In this document: one piece after another, positions 1-7,839 of the stretch | How positions within the stretch are numbered: the stretch's first letter is position 1 | Layout: each line of letters starts with the position of its first letter | Assembly: GCF_002236805.1 (NCBI RefSeq) | Contig: NZ_NIQA01000003.1 | Coordinates: 1-64,000, forward strand | DNA length: 64,000 nt | Source of the DNA: Pusillimonas sp. T2 | GTDB lineage: Bacteria; Pseudomonadota; Gammaproteobacteria; Burkholderiales; Burkholderiaceae_B | Reading direction: 5' to 3' | Position numbers and translations under genes: made by a program | Notes under the pieces: generated by a model | Told to the model about the DNA's origin: nothing | Seen by the model: the letters and a program-made list of their open reading frames with translations, nothing else | Databases searched by the model: none

Positions 1-257
1 TCAATCATTCCTGCACTTCTGGCCATGAAGTGAGGCGATGACCGCTCTGGGGCGAAAACGGCCGTTGGCTGTGGCTGTTTTCGACCCAAAGCGGACGGTG
101 GGTCTGAGCTGTCAGCTCGTTATTCTCGAACAATCGTCCGCGCGAAACAGGTGAGTTAACCATCCACTGGGTCTCATTAAGTACGCGTACTGGACCATCT
201 CATCATCGCAAACACGACAGCCGGTTCCCTGGCGGGTTGGCACCCACATCTCAAAAA
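1..257. other. Intergenic stretch at the left edge
   Basis: No supportable coding frame was seen. It holds one copy of the TTCGACCCAAAGC repeat (80-99) and a 12-bp palindrome AGTACGCGTACT at 180-191. It may be the tail of a gene-poor part of the island. Confidence 0.3.
80..99 (+). repeat. Direct repeat copy A (TTCGACCCAAAGC type)
   Basis: The 20 bases here match those at 1026-1045 at 18 of 20 positions in the same orientation; the shared core is TTCGACCCAAAGC followed by GAC. The two copies bracket the hypothetical gene at 258-869. Similar GTCCGCTTTGGGTCGAA-like strings occur dispersed between genes in many proteobacteria, but their function is unknown to me. Confidence 0.6.
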
Positions 258-869
258 TCAATCGGACCCACCGCCCAGCGCACTTCGAACAATTTCATCG
301 AGTTCTGGCGCATATACATAGTCGTGCCACGCCTGTTTGACGCCGTAGCGTTCGCCGTACCTTGATACAAGTGTTCGAAATCGCTCTTCAGTATCGTCAC
401 CAAAAATCGTCAGTTGTCGGTCAAAGACGCGAAAGGTATATGGGTCTTCAGAAGGCCTCCACGGAAAATAAACCTCTATATAAAGTTCTTTTAGCAACTT
501 GAATTCTTTGGATTTTTGTATCTGAGAAGCGATTTCATTAGTTTCTCGCTTGGCCGAAAAATACTTAAATCCCGCTTTTCGGAATCCCTGATTACGGACA
601 CGGCACGACCCGGAATATGATTTCTGGTTAGAGAATATGGCCCGGATGGCCTGTTTTATCGGCTCGATCATCTCCTTGCGCGCTTTTTGTATGGCAACGT
701 ATTTACCGAAATTCCATCCATCATTCCAGATGAGCCGAGCCACACCACTCCTGTTCTCGCTTGTCATCACCAAATCATAGGGACAGACGTCTTTCGGCAA
801 AGATACTTGGGCAGCACGCAGGCCCTGCAAAAAAATCTCGTCGCTTTCTTGTTTATGGTTCGATGCCAT
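258..869 (-). CDS. Hypothetical protein, no recognised family
   Basis: A 203-residue protein that I do not recognise. I chose the ATG at 869 over the GTG at 887 because GAGG lies five bases before it. The sequence is soluble and strongly charged, with no signal peptide or membrane segment. Residues 55-130 are rich in Lys and Arg and the C-terminal third carries several aromatic residues (for example EVYFPWRP). The coding DNA is much richer in A+T than the rest of the window, which points to foreign origin. It stands alone, is bracketed by the TTCGACCCAAAGC repeats and is read leftward like the other island genes. No function can be assigned. Confidence 0.6.
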   Translation of the reverse strand: MASNHKQESDEIFLQGLRAAQVSLPKDVCPYDLVMTSENRSGVARLIWNDGWNFGKYVAIQKARKEMIEPIKQAIRAIFSNQKSYSGSCRVRNQGFRKAGFKYFSAKRETNEIASQIQKSKEFKLLKELYIEVYFPWRPSEDPYTFRVFDRQLTIFGDDTEERFRTLVSRYGERYGVKQAWHDYVYAPELDEIVRSALGGGSD

Positions 870-883
870 ATTTACCTCGTGCT

Positions 884-895
884 TCACTCAATGTT
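884..895 (+). repeat. 12-bp copy of the yicC 3'-end sequence
   Basis: TCACTCAATGTT here is identical, in the same orientation, to 5396-5407, which covers the yicC stop codon and last codons. It could be an att-like scar of an earlier or tandem integration at the yicC end. Identity stops at the twelfth base, so chance is not excluded. Confidence 0.35.
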
Positions 896-1025
896 TTCAG
901 AGTTTGAAATATTCGTATGCTTGGGTCATAAGCTCATCGAACCTAACGAGTAGCTGCAATCAGTTGATTCCGCAGTCTTAAGCAGACCCTTGTGGTCGTG
1001 CTTGTATTTCCGCCCATGGTCAGAA

Positions 1026-1045
1026 TTCGACCCAAAGCAGACAGT
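1026..1045 (+). repeat. Direct repeat copy B (TTCGACCCAAAGC type)
   Basis: This copy pairs with 80-99 (18 of 20 identical). With copy A it frames a roughly 930-bp segment carrying a single gene. Confidence 0.6.
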
Positions 1046-1152
1046 CAAACTACTAACGTTAGACTTAAGCAGCGCCCTCAGACGTCCGCTTGAAGGAGGG
1101 GTTAGGTGCTGGCGCTCCGCATAATCTCTTGCCTGAAATGACGATGGATAAG

Positions 1153-1932
1153 CTATGTGCAGGCCGTCTTGAATTGCCTTCCGTACTCGTTGACGTAAAG
1201 GATGCTGCGAATTGCCGTCAGCTCCAGCTCCAGCTCGGGGTTTGCACGTCGATATCGTTCGAGGATAGGAATTAATTCTGGATGACTCTGAAGCTCGTCG
1301 TAGCTATCATTTCCCGCAGTCCGATCGAACATCAATTCAACGAGGCCAAATTTACTAAGCCTTAATATGCTTGCTGACGTGTCGAAAATGTCATGCCCAT
1401 CAATCTTCCATCCGGTGAACCATTCGGGAACTGCGTTGACGAATATCTTGCTTTGGCTCTTGATGGCGACATTGGGATTGATCACTTTCTGATATCCAGT
1501 CTTGTTAGCCAGCCTTTCAAATACCTTTGCATCTATCGCGCTCATCTGCTTGATCAAGTCAACGAACGAAGGATGGACGCTTTTGTCCATTGCGGTGTCC
1601 ATTGAATTGGAAAGAAGATTGAGGTACATCTCGCGCAACGTCTCATTCTGCGCCGTATAGGTGAGAGCCTGAATGAGCGGAACAGCAATTTCTGGATCGG
1701 GTGTTTTTCGCTGTTCCTCAGGAATTCTTTCGAATCGACGATTTACTCCATCTACAACGAGTTGCTCAATCCGTTCCCAGCTCCAGAGAAATGCCCTGAC
1801 AGGTGACAGCAGTGCTTTCGCGGAGCGGCCTGCGACCACACCCACCTCTTGAGCCGCAGGTTTTACCAAGTCTTTGTAGACCTCTGGCGCGAGCTTTGTC
1901 ACTTCGTCTGTCAGTTTGTCTTCGACGCTCAT
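1153..1932 (-). CDS. DUF4393 / Abi-alpha family protein
   Basis: A 259-residue protein resembling the Abi_alpha (DUF4393) family, named after a lactococcal abortive-infection protein. The recognisable part is roughly residues 30-200. It includes the stretch around RRFERIPEEQR, the segment TYTAQNETLREMYLNLLSNS that is typical of the family, and SVHPSFVDLIKQMSAIDA. No membrane segment or signal peptide is seen. The ATG at 1932 follows GGAGGA closely. The gene lies between the orphan gene and umuC on the same strand, within the presumed island, which fits an anti-phage cargo role. The molecular activity of the family is not established, so defence is inference from the family name and location. 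Confidence 0.75.
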   Translation of the reverse strand: MSVEDKLTDEVTKLAPEVYKDLVKPAAQEVGVVAGRSAKALLSPVRAFLWSWERIEQLVVDGVNRRFERIPEEQRKTPDPEIAVPLIQALTYTAQNETLREMYLNLLSNSMDTAMDKSVHPSFVDLIKQMSAIDAKVFERLANKTGYQKVINPNVAIKSQSKIFVNAVPEWFTGWKIDGHDIFDTSASILRLSKFGLVELMFDRTAGNDSYDELQSHPELIPILERYRRANPELELELTAIRSILYVNEYGRQFKTACT

Positions 1933-2054
1933 TCTTCCTCCCGGGGTGTTGATTCGGGAGTGTAACTAGATTTAAACGACATGCAAAGATGCTCGGCGCT
2001 CTTATAAAAATGACTCTATCCGTACCGATGAGAGTGAGCAATCGCAAGGAGGCC

Positions 2055-2072
2055 TTTTAGGCAAGCCTAAAA
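2055..2072. terminator. Possible weak hairpin after umuC
   Basis: TTTTAGGC and GCCTAAAA form an 8-bp inverted repeat with two bases between them, about 120 bases downstream of the umuC stop on the minus strand. The stem is A+T rich and no separate T-run follows, so it is a weak candidate. Confidence 0.3.
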
Positions 2073-2192
2073 ATTTCGAGATTAAAGCCTTTTGTGAGTC
2101 GTCTAAGACCAATGATGGAATGACTGCTCCTGGCCGTTTGCTGCCTCATAACTCTGATGGCCCTTTCTTTTTTAATGTAAAACGTCTTGTGT

Positions 2193-3506
2193 TCAACGTC
2201 TCACTTCCACAATTTGTTCCCAATCCGTTGTGTAGCAGGGCGTTTTTCGCTCTTGCCGCATTGTCCATGCTGCACCGCTTTCCTGCAATGCACAGGCAGG
2301 CACCAGAGTTGATCGCCCATAGCGCTGATTGACGCTATCCATGGCTAACATGGCTCGTGCGCTTCTGGAAGCCGTTTTGTCTGCTCCATTGCTGTCGAAC
2401 AGGGGCATCTGCTGTGTCACGCTGGTCAACGGGGCGATATCAAGCAAGCAGACACCAGCTTTTGAATACTTAAACCCGGGCCTGAAGATCACCTTCAGGC
2501 CTTTTTTGACGGCGTGCAGCAACACCGAGGTGTCAGCGGTCGGGGTCCCCAAGGGAACCAGGGTACTGCCAGAGTAGGGGGCATCCTTTCTAAAGAAGCT
2601 GGTGCGCGCAAATACATTGATGGCCCCCGTGACGCTATTCTGACTTCGCAGACGCTCGGCGGCTCGGGTGGAAAATACACTTAGCGCCTCCAGTAGGTCA
2701 CCAAAGTCCTGCACGGGCGAGCCGAAGCTGCGTGAGCACATGATCTGTTGTTTGCTGGCCGGCATATCGTCCCAAGCTAGGCAGGGTTGGCCTGCCAGTT
2801 CCTGCGCCGTTTTGGCCAGAACCACCGAAAACCGATCACGGATCGCGTTCGTATCGGCCTGCGCCAGATCGGCCGCTGTATTGATGCCCAGTTCACGGAG
2901 TCTGGGCGCAAGTCGCCTGCCGACGCCCCAAACATCCTCAATCGGCACATGCGCCAGTGCACGTAACCGCCGGGCGTCATCCACTTGCGCGAGGTCGCAT
3001 ACGCCCAACAAGCGCGGTACTTTCTTTGCTAGGTGGTTGGCCAGCTTAGCTAGTGTTTTGGTAGGTCCGATACCCACACAGGTCGGGATGCCGATCCATT
3101 GCTTAATGCGGTTTCGAATCGCCGTGCCAATTTCTCGCCCCGAGCCTGGTACACCCGTCAGGTCAAGGAACGATTCATCAATGGAGTAAATCTCTTGCCT
3201 TGGGGAAAACTGCCCAATGATATTCATCATGCGGTGGCTTATCTCGCCATACAGCGTGAAATTGGCCGACAAGGCGACCAGTCCGTGCGTATCGGTAAGG
3301 TGTTGAATCTTGAACCATGGGTCACCCATTTTGATGCCTAGATCTTTGGCTTCTTGTGTGCGGGCAATGGCGCAACCATCGTTGTTGCTGAGCACCACCA
3401 GGGGTTTACCTTCGAGGCTTGGGCGCATCACGCGCTCGCAGGAGCAGTAAAAGCTGTTGCCGTCGATCAGGGCGATACGCTGCTGGTGTGTGGTCGAAAC
3501 GTCCAT
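2193..3506 (-). CDS. umuC: UmuC-type Y-family DNA polymerase (Pol V catalytic subunit)
   Basis: A 437-residue error-prone translesion polymerase that would act with processed UmuD at damaged DNA. The palm carboxylates are visible in [14 protein letters not shown] (Asp15) and in [11 protein letters not shown] (Asp110, Glu111). The helix-hairpin-helix and little-finger regions follow, and the tail [11 protein letters not shown]...[14 protein letters not shown] is the DUF4113 domain of UmuC proteins. The start at 3506 overlaps the end of umuD by 40 bases and has GGGGAG seven bases upstream, so the pair is translationally coupled. Length fits the family (about 420-435). Control is from the LexA box before umuD. 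Such umuDC pairs are frequent on plasmids and islands. Confidence 0.95.
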   Translation of the reverse strand: MDVSTTHQQRIALIDGNSFYCSCERVMRPSLEGKPLVVLSNNDGCAIARTQEAKDLGIKMGDPWFKIQHLTDTHGLVALSANFTLYGEISHRMMNIIGQFSPRQEIYSIDESFLDLTGVPGSGREIGTAIRNRIKQWIGIPTCVGIGPTKTLAKLANHLAKKVPRLLGVCDLAQVDDARRLRALAHVPIEDVWGVGRRLAPRLRELGINTAADLAQADTNAIRDRFSVVLAKTAQELAGQPCLAWDDMPASKQQIMCSRSFGSPVQDFGDLLEALSVFSTRAAERLRSQNSVTGAINVFARTSFFRKDAPYSGSTLVPLGTPTADTSVLLHAVKKGLKVIFRPGFKYSKAGVCLLDIAPLTSVTQQMPLFDSNGADKTASRSARAMLAMDSVNQRYGRSTLVPACALQESGAAWTMRQERKTPCYTTDWEQIVEVRR

Positions 3507-3901
3507 GTCACTACTCCCCAGACATACAGCTCTTGCCCGTCCTTAAGCTCAATGTTGGCAAACGTAGGGTTGGCGCAGTCCAGCCGAACCAAGCCTTTGC
3601 GCTTGTAAAGGCGCTTGACGGTGTATTCCCCGTCGACTACCGCCACCACAATACGCCCATGAGCCGGTGTGACTGACCGATCCACGATGACGTAATCCCC
3701 GTCTTGAATGCCAGCGTCGCGCATGGAGTCGCCGCGCACGCGCATGAAGAACGTGGCGTCGGGCTGCTTGACCAACAAATCATTCAGATCCAGCCGTTTC
3801 TGGGCATGATCTTGAGCGGGGCTAGGAAAGCCGCATTGCACAGTGCTGGGTATGCCCCAGACGGTGACTGGCAGCTCGCTTAAAGGGATAGGTTTGCCCA
3901 T
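3467..3901 (-). CDS. umuD: UmuD-type LexA-fold self-cleaving protein
   Basis: A 144-residue protein of the S24 peptidase family. Once RecA filaments trigger self-cleavage, UmuD' joins UmuC to form polymerase V. The cleavage pair Cys23-Gly24 is visible in [11 protein letters not shown]. The nucleophile is Ser59 in RGDSM and the general base Lys96 in EYTVKRL, matching Ser60 and Lys97 of the E. coli protein. The ATG at 3901 has only a weak ribosome site but lies eight bases from the LexA operator, and the N-terminal arm has the normal length. It is first in the umuDC operon and divergent from nothing; the integrase gene lies upstream on the same strand. Confidence 0.95.
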   Translation of the reverse strand: MGKPIPLSELPVTVWGIPSTVQCGFPSPAQDHAQKRLDLNDLLVKQPDATFFMRVRGDSMRDAGIQDGDYVIVDRSVTPAHGRIVVAVVDGEYTVKRLYKRKGLVRLDCANPTFANIELKDGQELYVWGVVTWTFRPHTSSVSP

Positions 3902-3908
3902 AGATAAA

Positions 3909-3924
3909 CTGTATATAAAAACAG
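3909..3924 (-). promoter_or_regulatory. LexA (SOS) box upstream of umuDC
   Basis: The 16-bp sequence reads CTGTATATAAAAACAG on the plus strand, a full CTG-N10-CAG match with CTGT/ACAG ends, like the E. coli SOS box. It sits 8-23 bases before the umuD start codon, where bound LexA would block transcription. Confidence 0.9.
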
Positions 3925-4004
3925 TATTTTAGCGTTATATGAGCAACAAATTAATCGTCGGCGGAAAATTCCTAACGAGGAAAACGGTTCGAGCCCTATC
4001 TGGG

Positions 4005-5219
4005 CTAACCTGACATCATTGGTGCGAGCTTCTTGGCAAGAAGATCAAGAGCTTCCCTTCGTTCATCGAAGTAGTCATGACGATTGTAGATGCCCTCTAC
4101 ACCTTTGAGCTTATGGTTAAGGCACCGCTCTGCCACATGCCCAGGAACGCCCAGCGAAGCTAACAAGGTGCGGCAGGTGCGTCGTAAGTCGTGAACGGTG
4201 AAATGCGCCAGATCTTCCATTTTGTTTTCAGGTTGCACATCTTTGCCAGGCTCCCTACCAAACAGTTTGCATATCGCCCGATTCAGTGTGTCTTTACCCA
4301 TGTGGGGCATTTTGCTTGACCGTCGATTTGGGAAAACATAGTCAGACCCAAATGCACGCACTTTAAGTTCGTTTAGCCACTGAATGGCTAAGTCAGGTAA
4401 TGGGATGTCAATCGCAACACCCGACTTGCTTCGTTCTTTGGGTAGGTACCAAACCTTTTCGTTCAGGTCGAATTCGCTCCACTTTGCTTCCGTTAGCTCG
4501 CCTTTTCTGACGCCCAACAAGACTAAAAGCCCACAGGCCAAGTAGTTTTCCCGGGTAAAGCTAGTTGCTTCTTCTCTGAACTTCTTGAACGCAAATGTAA
4601 GCTCTTCGAAGCTCAGGGCTCTGTCTCTGCTTTTTTCTATGCCGCCAGCATCGTCTACCGAAAAGGCAAAAGCTGGGTTGCTGGAAATGATGTCTAGTTT
4701 GATGGCGTGGTTAAACATCTGCTTGCAGTACAGCAACGCATCGTTGGCAATCGTTGGCCTGCCGCTTTCCGTAATGTTACGCAGAATCTGCCTGATATCG
4801 CGCCCCGTAACAGCCGCTGGCTGTATTTGCCCAATGACTGGGGCGATGTCTTTTGTGTAGACCCGAAAGGGGATGTGGTGGTGCTTCAGGCGCTTTTTAT
4901 TGCCTTCGTGCCAGTCCTTGAAAAGGTCGTCGACGCAGTTGATCTCGCCATAACTGGCTCTCTTCTTTGCAACGAGGGGGTCAAGACCCTCTCGGAGTTG
5001 CTTCATCTGCAAAGCCGCCGCCACTCGGGCATCTGCAAGCGAAAGGTCGTCCACCTTGCCTAGAGTCATTTCTTTGCGCTTTGCGTTGGATGTGTAACGC
5101 AACATCCAGTACGCACGACCAACTTTGGGAACGACAAGGTAAAGGCCATTGCCATCGGCGAAACGTCCGGGCTCCCCCCTAATTCTTGCGCTTACGGCCT
5201 TGCTGGTAAGTTCTGCCAT
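4005..5219 (-). CDS. Tyrosine-type site-specific integrase (DUF4102 family)
   Basis: A 404-residue P4/CP4-57-type integrase. The N-terminal DUF4102 arm-binding domain spans about residues 1-85 (GRFADGNGLYLVV is typical), a core-binding domain about 90-185, and the catalytic domain the rest. The catalytic set is complete: Arg238 (GVRKGELTEAKW), His343 and Arg346 (VHDLRRTCRT), His369 and the nucleophile Tyr378 (EGIYNRHDYF). I chose the ATG at 5219 because GGAGGGGG lies just before it; the frame is open to 5231. It starts about 180 bases from the yicC 3' end, which is the likely attachment target. Confidence 0.93.
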   Translation of the reverse strand: MAELTSKAVSARIRGEPGRFADGNGLYLVVPKVGRAYWMLRYTSNAKRKEMTLGKVDDLSLADARVAAALQMKQLREGLDPLVAKKRASYGEINCVDDLFKDWHEGNKKRLKHHHIPFRVYTKDIAPVIGQIQPAAVTGRDIRQILRNITESGRPTIANDALLYCKQMFNHAIKLDIISSNPAFAFSVDDAGGIEKSRDRALSFEELTFAFKKFREEATSFTRENYLACGLLVLLGVRKGELTEAKWSEFDLNEKVWYLPKERSKSGVAIDIPLPDLAIQWLNELKVRAFGSDYVFPNRRSSKMPHMGKDTLNRAICKLFGREPGKDVQPENKMEDLAHFTVHDLRRTCRTLLASLGVPGHVAERCLNHKLKGVEGIYNRHDYFDERREALDLLAKKLAPMMSG

Positions 5220-5235
5220 AACCCCCTCCAAATGT

Positions 5236-5311
5236 ACCCACCACTAGGCTTGGTGGGTATTACATCATACCCACCATTATACCCACCGATTTAGACTTGA
5301 TTCTGGTGGGT
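5236..5311. repeat. Five ACCCACC heptamers, direct and inverted
   Basis: ACCCACC occurs at 5236-5242, 5269-5275 and 5281-5287, and its complement GGTGGGT at 5252-5258 and 5305-5311, most extended by TA or AT. The cluster lies between the integrase start and the yicC end, where integrase arm sites, excisionase sites or an int operator would be expected. Confidence 0.7.
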
Positions 5312-5395
5312 ATCAGTAGACTTCCATGGAGTTAGGTTTTTATATAAATCATTGATTTTGTTGATTATATTGATCTATATTGACATTGATTTACA

Positions 5396-5407
5396 TCACT
5401 CAATGTT
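5396..5407 (+). repeat. Putative attachment core at the yicC 3' end
   Basis: TCACTCAATGTT covers the yicC stop codon and the last three codons and recurs exactly at 884-895. Phage-like integrases often use gene 3' ends and regenerate them. The assignment is inferential. Confidence 0.35.
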
Positions 5408-6340
5408 CTGCGCCTGCTCCCGCATCTGCTCAATCAGCAACTTCAAGTCAATCGCCGCGCGCGTTACTTCAATACCTGCCGCCTTTGACCCCAGCGTATT
5501 GGCTTCACGGTTCATTTCCTGGAACAGAAAATCCAGCCGCTTGCCTACGCTGCCGCCCGGGCTTTTACCTTTGCCAGTTCCCGCTGCTTTGGCCTCGCCG
5601 GTCGTCAATACATGCGACAGCTCGTGCAGATGCGATTTCAGCCGTGACAGCTCTTCGGCGACATCTACCCGCAGCGAAAACAATGAAGTTTCCTGGGCAA
5701 TTCGTGCCGACAATTCGGCACCCGAAATCTGTGCAAACCCGCCGGGGTTTGCCGCTTCAAGCGCCTCGCGCAGACGTGTGGCCAGTTTGGCCTTGTGGTC
5801 GGACAGCATTTGGGGCAGGGCGGTTTCAACCTGGGCCACAATGTCGTTAATCGAGGCCGCGCAATCAAGCATCATTTGTGCCAGTCGTGCGCCTTCGCGT
5901 TCGCGGTTGGCCTGCATGTCGGCCAGCGCGGCATCCAGCGCTTGCACCGACAATTGCGTCCAGACCTCAGGGTCGAAACCTTCGGCGTCGCCAGCACCGG
6001 AGCCTTTGATCAGTTCAGCCAGGGCAGGCGAGGCCGTTTCGGGTAAAACTGCGCGGGCTTGCGCCAGTTGTTCGGCTACTGTCTGTAAATAGCTTGTATC
6101 CAGTGCCTTGGCCGTTTCTGTACGGGTACGGGTATACGACAGCCGCACTTCGACCTTGCCGCGCGTTAATTGCTGCGACAGCCGTTCACGCAAGGCGCCT
6201 TCGGCAAAACGCAAATCGTCCGGCATCCGGAATGTCACGTCCAGATAGCGGCTGTTGACGCTGCGCACCTCAAGAGAGGCCAGCCCATCGGGGCCTTCGG
6301 TGCGGGCATTGCCGAAGGCGGTCATACTGCGAATAGTCAT
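5396..6340 (-). CDS. yicC: YicC family endoribonuclease-like protein
   Basis: A 314-residue protein of the conserved YicC family, which in E. coli acts as an RNase helping small-RNA turnover. The start is the ATG at 6340, giving MTIRSMTAFGNA, the family's usual opening; the frame is open further upstream but without family similarity. The C-terminal DUF1732 part contains KRLDFLFQEMNREANTLGSK and ends in EQMREQAQNIE, the normal terminus, so the gene is intact despite the integrase beside it. It diverges from rph with a 134-bp gap, a common arrangement in betaproteobacteria. Confidence 0.93.
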   Translation of the reverse strand: MTIRSMTAFGNARTEGPDGLASLEVRSVNSRYLDVTFRMPDDLRFAEGALRERLSQQLTRGKVEVRLSYTRTRTETAKALDTSYLQTVAEQLAQARAVLPETASPALAELIKGSGAGDAEGFDPEVWTQLSVQALDAALADMQANREREGARLAQMMLDCAASINDIVAQVETALPQMLSDHKAKLATRLREALEAANPGGFAQISGAELSARIAQETSLFSLRVDVAEELSRLKSHLHELSHVLTTGEAKAAGTGKGKSPGGSVGKRLDFLFQEMNREANTLGSKAAGIEVTRAAIDLKLLIEQMREQAQNIE

Positions 6341-6474
6341 GAAAGTATCCTGTGTTGTGGTTCGTGGCGTGCGCTGAAATGCTTTAACATTGACGCTTCT
6401 TCTGTGTCTGTCCGGGTAGTTGCCGTGCTGTGCCGTTAACGGCTCGCAATGCCCAACTTCAAAGGAATACACTT

Positions 6475-7224
6475 TTGTCCGTCACTCAAGCCGCTCGCCC
6501 GTCGGGTCGCGAGCTCAACGCTCTGCGCCCATTGTCTATCGTTACCGGTTTTACACGCCATGCCGAAGGCTCGGTGCTTATTAAGGCCGGCGACACGCAT
6601 GTCTTGTGCAACGCCAGCGTTCTTGAAAAAGTGCCGCCATTTTTAAAGGGGCAGGGCCAAGGCTGGGTTACCGCCGAATACGGTATGTTACCGCGCTCTA
6701 CGCACACCCGTTCCGATCGCGAAGCCGCGCGGGGCAAACAAAGCGGCCGCACTCAAGAAATTCAGCGCCTTATCGGCCGCAGCCTTCGGGCCGTGTTCGA
6801 TCTGGAAGCCTTGGGCGAACGCACCTTGCACCTGGATTGCGACGTTTTGCAAGCTGACGGGGGCACACGTTGCGCCAGCATTACCGGCGCGTGGGTGGCT
6901 GCGGCCCTGGCGGTACGTACCTTGCTTAATAACGGCCTGGTCCAGCGCAACCCCATTAAAGATCACGTAGCCGCTGTGTCGGTGGGCTTGGTCAACGGCC
7001 GCCCGGTGCTTGACCTCGATTACCTTGAAGACTCGGGGTGCGACGCCGACATGAATATTGTCATGACCGGTAAAGGGCAATTTGTCGAAGTGCAGGGTAC
7101 TGCCGAAGGCGAAACCTTCGATCGCCCGACGCTGGATGGTTTGCTCGATCTGGCAACCGTCGGGGTAGCGCAACTGGTCAAGTTTCAGCAACAGGCGCTC
7201 GATCTGGCGCAGTCAAAAGGGTAA
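6475..7224 (+). CDS. rph: Ribonuclease PH
   Basis: A 249-residue phosphorolytic 3'-to-5' exoribonuclease that trims tRNA 3' ends. Family motifs are [12 protein letters not shown] near the N-terminus, the RNA and phosphate binding stretch [20 protein letters not shown], and [19 protein letters not shown]. The best start is TTG at 6475: AAAGGAA lies seven bases before it and it gives [14 protein letters not shown], in line with family N-termini, while the upstream ATG at 6430 adds residues unlike the family. rdgB follows after four bases, hemW after five more, so the three form one operon. Confidence 0.95.
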   Translation: MSVTQAARPSGRELNALRPLSIVTGFTRHAEGSVLIKAGDTHVLCNASVLEKVPPFLKGQGQGWVTAEYGMLPRSTHTRSDREAARGKQSGRTQEIQRLIGRSLRAVFDLEALGERTLHLDCDVLQADGGTRCASITGAWVAAALAVRTLLNNGLVQRNPIKDHVAAVSVGLVNGRPVLDLDYLEDSGCDADMNIVMTGKGQFVEVQGTAEGETFDRPTLDGLLDLATVGVAQLVKFQQQALDLAQSKG

Positions 7225-7228
7225 GGCC

Positions 7229-7834
7229 ATGCGAAAAGTCGTACTGGCCTCGAATAACGCTGGCAAGCTCAAAGAGTTCTCTGAGATCCTCGCGCCTGCG
7301 GGGATTCAAATGGTGCCCCAAGGTGAACTTGGCGTACCCGAAGCCGACGAGCCTTTTGGTACGTTTGTCGAAAACGCCCTGGCCAAAGCCAGGCATGCCG
7401 CCAAACTGACGGGTTTGCCCGCCCTGGCTGACGACTCGGGCCTGTGTGTAGACGCGCTGGGCGGTGCACCGGGTGTGTATTCGGCACGTTTTGCTGCGTT
7501 AAACGGTTTTGAAAAGTCTGACGCGGCCAATAATCAGTATCTGGTCAGCCGGCTGGCCGGGCAAAGTAACCGCAAGGCGCGTTATGTGGCGGTGTTGGTG
7601 TACGTTAGTTCGGCCGACGATCCCCAACCCATTATTGCCGAAGGCGTTTGGCCTGGCGAAATCATCGACGCCCCAAAAGGCGGCAATGGCTTCGGTTATG
7701 ACCCTCATTTCTATTTGCCGACATTGGGTAAAACCGCGGCCGAGCTGTCGGCGCAAGAAAAGAACCGTGCCAGCCACCGCGGCCAGGCCCTGCAGCAGTT
7801 GTTGCCCCGGTTGGCCGACCGGCTTGGGCATTAA
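7229..7834 (+). CDS. rdgB: dITP/XTP pyrophosphatase (RdgB/HAM1)
   Basis: A 201-residue enzyme that hydrolyses non-canonical purine triphosphates such as dITP and XTP to monophosphates, keeping them out of DNA and RNA. The opening LASNNAGKLKEF is the family substrate-binding motif, followed by ALADDSGLCVDALGGAPGVYSARF, with the metal-binding acidic residues, and GGNGFGYDPHFYLP. Length matches the family. It is the middle gene of the rph-rdgB-hemW operon. Confidence 0.96.
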   Translation: MRKVVLASNNAGKLKEFSEILAPAGIQMVPQGELGVPEADEPFGTFVENALAKARHAAKLTGLPALADDSGLCVDALGGAPGVYSARFAALNGFEKSDAANNQYLVSRLAGQSNRKARYVAVLVYVSSADDPQPIIAEGVWPGEIIDAPKGGNGFGYDPHFYLPTLGKTAAELSAQEKNRASHRGQALQQLLPRLADRLGH

Positions 7835-7839
7835 ACCTC

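Larger units (their letters stand above)
870..1152. other. Intergenic stretch between island genes
   Basis: No convincing gene was seen; short frames here lack a ribosome site and any recognisable sequence. It contains the 12-bp yicC-end copy (884-895) and the second TTCGACCCAAAGC repeat (1026-1045). Confidence 0.4.
1..5395. mobile_element. Right-hand part of a probable integrated genomic island
   Basis: The stretch combines a DUF4102-type tyrosine integrase next to the 3' end of yicC, a mobile-style umuDC pair, an Abi-alpha family gene and an AT-rich orphan gene. The line starting at 481 counts 17 G+C in 60 bases, far below the core genes. In related betaproteobacteria the gene after yicC is commonly gmk, which is absent here, so the left end is probably outside the window. 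No transposase or conjugation gene is visible. The integration call is inference from integrase position and gene content. Confidence 0.55.

Noticed and set aside
180-191. Palindrome AGTACGCGTACT near the left edge
   Set aside because: A 12-bp palindrome without a neighbouring promoter or regulator is too short to interpret.
687-953. Plus-strand frame overlapping the orphan gene start
   Set aside because: It overlaps the better-supported minus-strand gene with a good ribosome site and shows no protein features.
5352-6092. 246-codon plus-strand frame over yicC
   Set aside because: Antisense shadow of yicC; Ser/Ala-rich low-complexity translation without family similarity.
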